In this document: one piece after another, positions 58,638-64,000 of the stretch
How positions within the stretch are numbered: position 1 is the first letter of the stretch
Layout: every line of letters begins with the position of its first letter
Assembly (NCBI RefSeq): GCF_023284045.1
Contig: NZ_JAKIKQ010000002.1
Coordinates: forward strand, 186,001 to 250,000
Length of the DNA: 64,000 nucleotides
Reading direction: 5' to 3'
Origin: Shewanella kaireitica
GTDB lineage: Bacteria; Pseudomonadota; Gammaproteobacteria; Enterobacterales; Shewanellaceae
Notes under the pieces: model-generated
Database searches by the model: none
The model's input: the letters and a program-made list of their open reading frames with translations, nothing else
What the model was told of the DNA's origin: nothing
Position numbers and translations under genes: made by a program

Positions 58638-60095
58638 TTAACGCTCTAGGCCGCCCATACACAGATACTTTATTTCCATATAATCATCTAAACCATACTT
58701 GGAGCCTTCACGGCCATTACCCGATTGCTTCACTCCGCCAAATGGCGCAGCGGCATTTGAAATAATACCTTCGTTGACGCCGACCATGCCGTACTCTAGT
58801 CCTTCACCGACACGCCAAACTCGGCCAATATCACGAGAATAAAAGTACGCCGCTAAACCATACTCAGTGTCATTCGCCAGTGCCAAAGCTTGCTCCTCAG
58901 TTTCGAAACTGATGATCGGGGCTACAGGTCCAAAAATCTCATTACTGGCCAGTGGCATATCATTAGTCACACCAGTCACTATGGTAGGTTCATAAAAGTG
59001 ACTACCAGCGCTACTGACCTTACCGCCACTAAGCAAACTAGCCCCAGCCGCAAGTGTGTCTTGCACCAACTTATTGACTCCAGCAACTGCCTGAGCACTG
59101 ATCATCGGGCCTACATTAACCCCTTCGGTAAAACCATCACCAACCTGTAATTCGGCAACTGCAGCGGCAAACTTATCAGTAAACTCTTGAGCGATTCCCT
59201 GTTGCACTAAAATACGGTTAGTACAAACACAAGTTTGACCAGCATTACGATACTTTGAGATAACTGCGCCCTGCACCGCAGCATCAATATCTGCGTCATC
59301 AAACACGATGAAAGGTGCATTACCGCCAAGTTCCATTGATATTTTTTTCACACTGCTAGCGGTTTGTGTCATTAATATTTTGCCCACTGCCGTAGAGCCG
59401 GTAAAGGTAAACTTGGCTACATCTGGATGCTCGGTCAATACCTTGCCCATGCCAACCGCATCTTCACCCACCACCACATTTAACACTCCAGCGGGTACAC
59501 CTGCTCGCTCTGCAAGCTCTGCCATTGCTAAAGCTGAAAGTGGTGTTAACGGTGATGGACGAACCACAAAAGTACAACCCGCTGCTAACGCAGCAGCCGC
59601 TTTACGAGCAATCATGGCGTTCGGAAAGTTCCAAGGGGTGATCGATGCAACCACGCCAACAGGTTGCTTAATCACTACAATACGCTTATCACTGGCTGGT
59701 GCAGGAATCGTATCTCCGTATACTCGCTTGCCTTCTTCTGCAAACCAGTCAATAAAGGCTGCGCCATAGGCTATTTCGCCTTTTGCTTCAGCTATAGGCT
59801 TACCTTGCTCCAGCGTTAAAATACGCCCTAGGTCATCTTGGCTTGCCATCATTAGCTCAAACCAACGGCGCATAATTGCAGCGCGATCGTTAGCCGAGCG
59901 CTTTGACCAAGCAGGTAAAGCACGCTTAGCGGCAACAATTGCAGCTTCTGTTTCAGCTATTCCCGCATTAACTACCTGCGCAACAACTTGGTCATTGGCG
60001 GGGTTAATCACCTCGAAGCGCTCTTGCCCTTCAATCCATTGACCATCAATGTAAGAGCTCAGCTTCACTAATCCTGAATCATTCACTTGTTGCAT
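58638..60095 (-). CDS. gabD: Succinate-semialdehyde dehydrogenase (NADP-type)
   Basis: 485 aa from ATG 60095 (GGAG five bases before it). Aldehyde dehydrogenase signatures are ITPWNFPNAMIARKAAAALA, the catalytic Glu in MELGGNAPFIV, and the Cys in NAGQTCVCTNRI near residue 288. It oxidises the GabT product to succinate. The GABA shunt pair with the divergent LysR gene is an expected arrangement. Confidence 0.95.
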   Translation of the reverse strand: MQQVNDSGLVKLSSYIDGQWIEGQERFEVINPANDQVVAQVVNAGIAETEAAIVAAKRALPAWSKRSANDRAAIMRRWFELMMASQDDLGRILTLEQGKPIAEAKGEIAYGAAFIDWFAEEGKRVYGDTIPAPASDKRIVVIKQPVGVVASITPWNFPNAMIARKAAAALAAGCTFVVRPSPLTPLSALAMAELAERAGVPAGVLNVVVGEDAVGMGKVLTEHPDVAKFTFTGSTAVGKILMTQTASSVKKISMELGGNAPFIVFDDADIDAAVQGAVISKYRNAGQTCVCTNRILVQQGIAQEFTDKFAAAVAELQVGDGFTEGVNVGPMISAQAVAGVNKLVQDTLAAGASLLSGGKVSSAGSHFYEPTIVTGVTNDMPLASNEIFGPVAPIISFETEEQALALANDTEYGLAAYFYSRDIGRVWRVGEGLEYGMVGVNEGIISNAAAPFGGVKQSGNGREGSKYGLDDYMEIKYLCMGGLER

Positions 60096-60227
60096 AATCA
60101 CTCCAGCGCGTCATTTCATCTAATGATGGAGCCCATTTCTTTGGCAAAACTAAAACAGGCTTTAAAATTCATCTTGCTATTGAATCGTAAAAGTAACTCG
60201 GGTTAAATACAAAACAATAAACCTTAT

Positions 60228-60245
60228 GTTTTACCGCTGTAAAAC
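60228..60245. promoter_or_regulatory. Candidate LysR operator in the gabD/LysR intergenic region
   Basis: GTTTTAC-CGCT-GTAAAAC, perfect 7-bp arms, ending 26 bp before the proposed LysR start. The spacing resembles LysR-type T-N11-A sites loosely. Confidence 0.45.
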
Positions 60246-60271
60246 TATATCTCTAATTGGAAAATAACAAG

Positions 60272-61207
60272 ATGATAAAAACGGGTAGCAAAAGCTCTAT
60301 CATCCCCAAAGCAGTGACTGAATATGATCTACGTTTACTGCGGATCTTTCGCACCGTTGTTGAAAATGGTGGCTTCTCTGCATCGGAAGCTGAGCTTGGC
60401 GTTACTCGCTCTACCATTAGCGTACATATGTCTAATCTAGAGAGCCGTATGAAACTAAAGCTGTGTAGCCGTGGCCGAGGAGGATTTGCACTGACCGAAG
60501 ATGGCCAAGCGGTTTATCATGCTTGCATTGAGCTATTTGATTCACTCAATGACTTTTCTAGACTAGTGAATAACTTAGGTGAAGAGTTGAGTGGTGAACT
60601 CATTATACTTTGTGCCGACCAGCTTGATACGCGCATGCAGTTAAAGCTGGCTCAAGTGATTGAGAAAGTACACCGTACTCAACCACAACTGCACCTAGTA
60701 CTCGATAACGAAGCCCTTAAGCATATCGAGAAATGTCTATTAAAAGAGAAAGCACATATCGGGCTATTGCCAAGCTATCAGCAGGTTGAAGGGCTCGATT
60801 ATCAGACCATCTACAATGAACCCATCTACCTTTGTTGCGGTCATTCACACCCATTTTTCTCTTTAGATGACGCTCAAATAAGTGCAGAAATGCTCGCACA
60901 AGTCCCCGCTGTTCACCCTGGAGTTGATATCGATACCGATGGCAGGGAGCAATTAAAACGCTTAAACCTCTCTGCTAAGGCCTATCAGTTTGATACCCGT
61001 AAAACCTTAATCCTGTCAGGCTGCTATATCGGTTATCTACCCCTTAGCTATATCCAGCAGGAACTGGCGTCTAAGCAGCTAAAAATTATCCATCAACACA
61101 GCGCCAGCTATCAATTTAATCTGTCGATGGTGTGTAAACATAATCCACGGGAAACCAGCAAAGTTGAATTGCTTAAAAGCATCTTTAACGAGGTATTTAG
61201 CCAATAG
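60272..61207 (+). CDS. LysR-family regulator of the gab genes (probable)
   Basis: 311 aa from ATG 60272 (an in-frame TTG lies five codons earlier). The HTH is LRIFRTVVENGGFSASEAEL, VTRSTISVHMSNLESRMKLK. An LysR substrate domain follows, with the conserved LYLCCGHSHPFF-like ILYNEPIYLCCGHSHPFF. It is divergent from gabD, so it is the probable regulator of GABA use. The ligand is not known. Confidence 0.88.
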   Translation: MIKTGSKSSIIPKAVTEYDLRLLRIFRTVVENGGFSASEAELGVTRSTISVHMSNLESRMKLKLCSRGRGGFALTEDGQAVYHACIELFDSLNDFSRLVNNLGEELSGELIILCADQLDTRMQLKLAQVIEKVHRTQPQLHLVLDNEALKHIEKCLLKEKAHIGLLPSYQQVEGLDYQTIYNEPIYLCCGHSHPFFSLDDAQISAEMLAQVPAVHPGVDIDTDGREQLKRLNLSAKAYQFDTRKTLILSGCYIGYLPLSYIQQELASKQLKIIHQHSASYQFNLSMVCKHNPRETSKVELLKSIFNEVFSQ

Positions 61208-61276
61208 TGGTGGCGGTGTAGAAGATAATAAAGCGTGCTGCAATGAACTGCAAAATGAGGCAACATCAATCAGAGA

Positions 61277-61303
61277 GTAAGTGGGAAAAATACTCCCACT
61301 TAC
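61277..61303. terminator. Hairpin between LysR and DUF3083 genes
   Basis: GTAAGTGGGA-AAAATAC-TCCCACTTAC, 10-bp arms, between two convergent genes. It is probably bidirectional, without a clear T-run. Confidence 0.6.
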
Positions 61304-61317
61304 CTTGTATTTGCAGA

Positions 61318-62403
61318 TCAGCTAATCAGCTGCTCTGGTACTTGATAGCTAATATGCTGATGGAACCTCACGATAAGATCATCGCGTGATCTGTCTAATT
61401 CAAGCTCTGAAGTTAAACGCTTAAGGGCTTCTTCAACCCGATTCAAATAACGGCCAAGTGCGCCATCTTTTGAATCTTGTGCACCTGCCGCAATGGTAAA
61501 GCTCACCATCTCAACTAAACGGCTGCCATCCCAGTGGCTAATAAACTGCTGCTCTTCGATATTAGGGTCAAAACCAAGCATTTGTACTTCGTCAGTACCA
61601 TCAACTTGATCGTACTTACTATTGCGTACCAGCGGAGTCAATCCGTTGGCCACCATAGCTACTCGGTTCAGTTGTTTGGCGGCCGTAGCTTGTACAAAGG
61701 CATCTTCGAGCTTTTGATATAAAGGCGTGAAGTCATCAGTAGCTTCAGCTAATGTCGCTTGCTTTAACTTACGACTTAATGGCAGTTTTACCGTGACATA
61801 ACACAAAGAGCCATGACCTTCGGGCACTGGACAACTTCTTGCCGCGTACCGATTGCTAATAGATCGTAATTTGTAACCGTAAGTCGCCTTATTACCTTTC
61901 GCCGCGGCAAAAAGATCATAAGACAGATGTTGGTGATCACGAATTTTAATCGTCAGATCTTTCTCTGGTAACTGCGGTGTCAACTTGCCAAGGAAAGATT
62001 GAACCTTGATATGGAAGCTCGCAGAGTTTGCTCGAATATCTTCACCCGTCGCCAAGAATACTATGCGGATCTTGCGCGCCTTGTAATCATCTTGGCTATG
62101 TAAGCTTTGAGCTTCATGGTATTCAGGGTTATAGAAAAAGACAATCTGTTCGGCGGTAGGGAAACAATAGGCTTCAGTATGAAAACGAACTACAGGTAAC
62201 TTATCGTTGGTGATCACATGGACATTGTGTAGCTCAGTCTGATCCGCAAGCTTGAAGATATTGCGGCTAAGCATTTGATAGCAGGTTTTGTAATCTGGGA
62301 AATGAGCTAACAAAGCATCTGTGACTTTAATTTCTGCTGTGATGTATTGATTACTTCTAACGTCCTTGGGAATGTACACTTTTTGCTGATGGCTAAGGGA
62401 CAT
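61318..62403 (-). CDS. DUF3083-family protein
   Basis: 361 aa from ATG 62403, which has a strong AAGGAG eight bases upstream; a longer reading to 62490 adds a hydrophobic leader without a ribosome site. Sequence blocks such as VYIPKDVRSNQYITAEIKV, SLCYVTVKLPLSRKLKQATL and DLIVRFHQHISYQVPEQLI match what I know of this Shewanella-type family of unknown function. No catalytic motif is visible, and its neighbours give no clear role. Confidence 0.8.
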   Translation of the reverse strand: MSLSHQQKVYIPKDVRSNQYITAEIKVTDALLAHFPDYKTCYQMLSRNIFKLADQTELHNVHVITNDKLPVVRFHTEAYCFPTAEQIVFFYNPEYHEAQSLHSQDDYKARKIRIVFLATGEDIRANSASFHIKVQSFLGKLTPQLPEKDLTIKIRDHQHLSYDLFAAAKGNKATYGYKLRSISNRYAARSCPVPEGHGSLCYVTVKLPLSRKLKQATLAEATDDFTPLYQKLEDAFVQATAAKQLNRVAMVANGLTPLVRNSKYDQVDGTDEVQMLGFDPNIEEQQFISHWDGSRLVEMVSFTIAAGAQDSKDGALGRYLNRVEEALKRLTSELELDRSRDDLIVRFHQHISYQVPEQLIS

Positions 62404-62697
62404 AAATACTCCTTGAGATAAGTTAACCATGCATAATTCGATGCTAATGGTAGCGATAAACAATATTAAGAATGCTGCGGTAGACCACACTTTTACCTAG
62501 TAGCAACACAATACGCCTCGAATATGATTTATTTCTTAAATTCACAATACAAATTGCTTACATTCGGCCTCTGCGATAAAAACAGCAAACTTCAATTAAA
62601 TGATTAATGAAAGGATCGAGCTGAGGATATGCCTCAGCGGTGATTCAGGAGCACAAATAAAGCGGCATTTAGCGTGTTTGCTAGCTTGAAAGAGGCA

Positions 62698-63573
62698 TTA
62701 AGCCTTAGAAAAAATCGGTTTTATACCTTGGATAAAAAATTGATGCACTTCATTTAGCGGCTGATTTTTCGGCCAGATGAGATCATATTGGATCTGCATC
62801 TGAGTTTGCATAAATTCAGGCGTTAAAATTTTGATATCTTGCACCTCCTTATGGGGTGAAGAGAGCATCGCCCAGCCAACTCCAGCTTGTACCAGTTGCA
62901 ACATACTCTGGTAACCATTTACACAGCAGACCGAAGGCGACATTTTTGTCACGTTATAGAGAGTATCTTGTTTATCTAGCGCACTGCTTAATATCTGTGT
63001 ATGCGCCATTAAGTCATCATTAGTCACTTGGCGTTTTTTCGCCAGCGGATGCTGCTTGCTACAAGCTATCATTACGTCGCAATGGCCAATGGCTTGAAAT
63101 TCATAGAACTGACTGTTTCCTTCAAGGCTGGGGGTCAGTGCTAAATCAACCTCGCCTTCCCTTACCGAATCAAAAATGTCACTGACGCAATGACACATTA
63201 CCTTAAAACGCAGGTGCGGCCATTGTTGTTGTGCTTGCTTTAGCAGCAGAGCTATTGGTTGAAAATCGACATTTTCATCAATCGCCAATGTAAAAGCGGC
63301 AGGCACTCCAGCGGAAAGCTGGCTGGCATTACGGGTAAAGCGCTCAACACTATCAACCACGACTTTGGCACCATCATAAAGGTTTAGGCCTGCGTCGGTC
63401 AGTTGCGGATACTTACCATCCCGGTCAAATAAGCGCACCCCAAGCTCATCTTCTAAACGTGCAATATTGCCGCTAACCGTTGCTAGGTGTTTTCCTATCA
63501 ATCGACCCGCGGCAGAAAATGATCCCGTATCAGCGGCTGCAATAAAGCATTTGAGTAAGTCAGGTTTGATCAT
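62698..63573 (-). CDS. LysR-family transcriptional regulator
   Basis: 291 aa from ATG 63573, with GGAGAG eight bases upstream; a longer reading to 63627 is unlikely. The HTH is LLKCFIAAADTGSFSAAGRL, LATVSGNIARLEDELGVRL. It faces the secreted-protein gene at 63698 across a 124-bp gap and is its likely regulator. Confidence 0.88.
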   Translation of the reverse strand: MIKPDLLKCFIAAADTGSFSAAGRLIGKHLATVSGNIARLEDELGVRLFDRDGKYPQLTDAGLNLYDGAKVVVDSVERFTRNASQLSAGVPAAFTLAIDENVDFQPIALLLKQAQQQWPHLRFKVMCHCVSDIFDSVREGEVDLALTPSLEGNSQFYEFQAIGHCDVMIACSKQHPLAKKRQVTNDDLMAHTQILSSALDKQDTLYNVTKMSPSVCCVNGYQSMLQLVQAGVGWAMLSSPHKEVQDIKILTPEFMQTQMQIQYDLIWPKNQPLNEVHQFFIQGIKPIFSKA

Positions 63574-63697
63574 GGTGTTAACTCTCCAATTATTCCTATT
63601 GGAAAACCATAGGAAACCTATTAACAAATATCGAAATCATTATAGATAATAACCTTGTTTTCAGCAATAACACTATTGATACAACGAGGATACCTTT

Positions 63698-64000
63698 ATG
63701 AAAAACTCAATTAAAACACTGGTCATAGCCATGTCTTTAGCAACGACTATGGGATTAGCACATGCTAACAACGCGCCGTCAAATCAAGTACCCGTCAACA
63801 TTGATACTTGGCAGCAACAACGCCATGTAGGCCAAGCACAGATGAAAGATTTTTACCCCAATATGCTGGCGGTTAATGCACAAGATCTCTTTCAGGTTAA
63901 TCATCAAAAACGAGATTATGATCTTCATGAGATCCCTTCACTCGCTCGCATATTGAATCATCCAGCCACAGGCTCTGTTGTTATCATGAATAGCAATGGT
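63698..64000 (+). CDS. Secreted protein, C-terminus outside window
   Basis: 101 codons are visible, with ATG at 63698 and GAGGA (63686-63690) seven bases before it. The N-terminus NSIKTLVIAMSLATTMGLAHA is a Sec signal peptide with cleavage after AHA. The mature start (NNAPSNQVPVNIDTWQQQRH) and the following DLFQVNHQKRDYDLHEIPSL show no motif I can assign. A hydrolase-like export protein is possible. The gene is divergent from the LysR gene. Confidence 0.7.
   Translation, partial: MKNSIKTLVIAMSLATTMGLAHANNAPSNQVPVNIDTWQQQRHVGQAQMKDFYPNMLAVNAQDLFQVNHQKRDYDLHEIPSLARILNHPATGSVVIMNSNG

Noticed and set aside
1..64000. CRISPR array, tRNA or rRNA genes
   Set aside because: No regularly spaced direct repeats with unique spacers, no cloverleaf-like segments and no rRNA motifs were noticed.

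Overview
The window looks like a chromosome segment of a marine gammaproteobacterium, most likely Shewanella. The grounds are a DUF3083 gene, the cob/btu cluster order, MetJ-type control of metH, and gab, glnD and OYE genes of gammaproteobacterial type. The genus is inferred from protein character; no marker gene or rRNA is present. Base composition, judged by eye, changes near 25.0 kb: the left 25 kb is more AT-rich than the rest.

Region 1 (1-25,012) is the tnsA-side part of a large Tn7-like transposon whose other end lies outside the window. The tnsA-tnsB-tnsC genes (24,800 down to 21,335) overlap head to tail. They sit beside a transposon end made of an 8-bp TGTCGCTG tip and four TnsB-type repeats (TGTCAnnnTATGCTTT). 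The tip lies 9 bp beyond the cobO stop codon, as Tn7 lies beyond glmS, so cobO is the probable attachment gene. No TniQ/TnsD gene is seen here. Instead an XRE regulator, a small protein and a helicase lie next to tnsC. The cargo is a defence island: a degenerate methylase-TRD fusion, a complete type I restriction-modification system (hsdM, hsdS, hsdR), and a coupled pair made of a 2,494-aa sacsin-like protein with two GHKL ATPase modules and a SNF2 helicase. That pair is the best candidate for a poorly described defence system.

Region 2 (25,022-32,547) is a minus-strand cobalamin block. cobC is followed by a cobalamin riboswitch, then btuD-btuC-cobT-cobS-cobU-cobQ-cobO with several overlapping start/stop codons. 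It covers corrinoid uptake, adenosylation, amide formation and nucleotide-loop assembly. B12-dependent metH follows on the plus strand behind a promoter that overlaps a three-repeat MetJ operator.

Region 3 (36.6-49.2 kb) holds ordinary accessory genes: small membrane and secreted proteins, a flavin monooxygenase, a secreted alpha/beta hydrolase, a lipoprotein 5'-nucleotidase with an upstream CRP-like site, a YibE/F protein, a LysR/PACE efflux pair split by a roughly 270-bp MITE-like element, an RRF-like small protein, a TetR/MDR operon with a double operator, and a nucleoside hydrolase.

Region 4 (49.4-64 kb) holds glnD, a divergent TetR/old-yellow-enzyme pair with three tandem palindromes, and a nitrogen/GABA block (class III aminotransferase, CDGSH-glutamate synthase fusion, gabD-gabT with a divergent LysR). 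It ends with the DUF3083 gene, another LysR gene, and the start of a secreted protein cut by the window edge. No tRNA, rRNA or CRISPR array was found.
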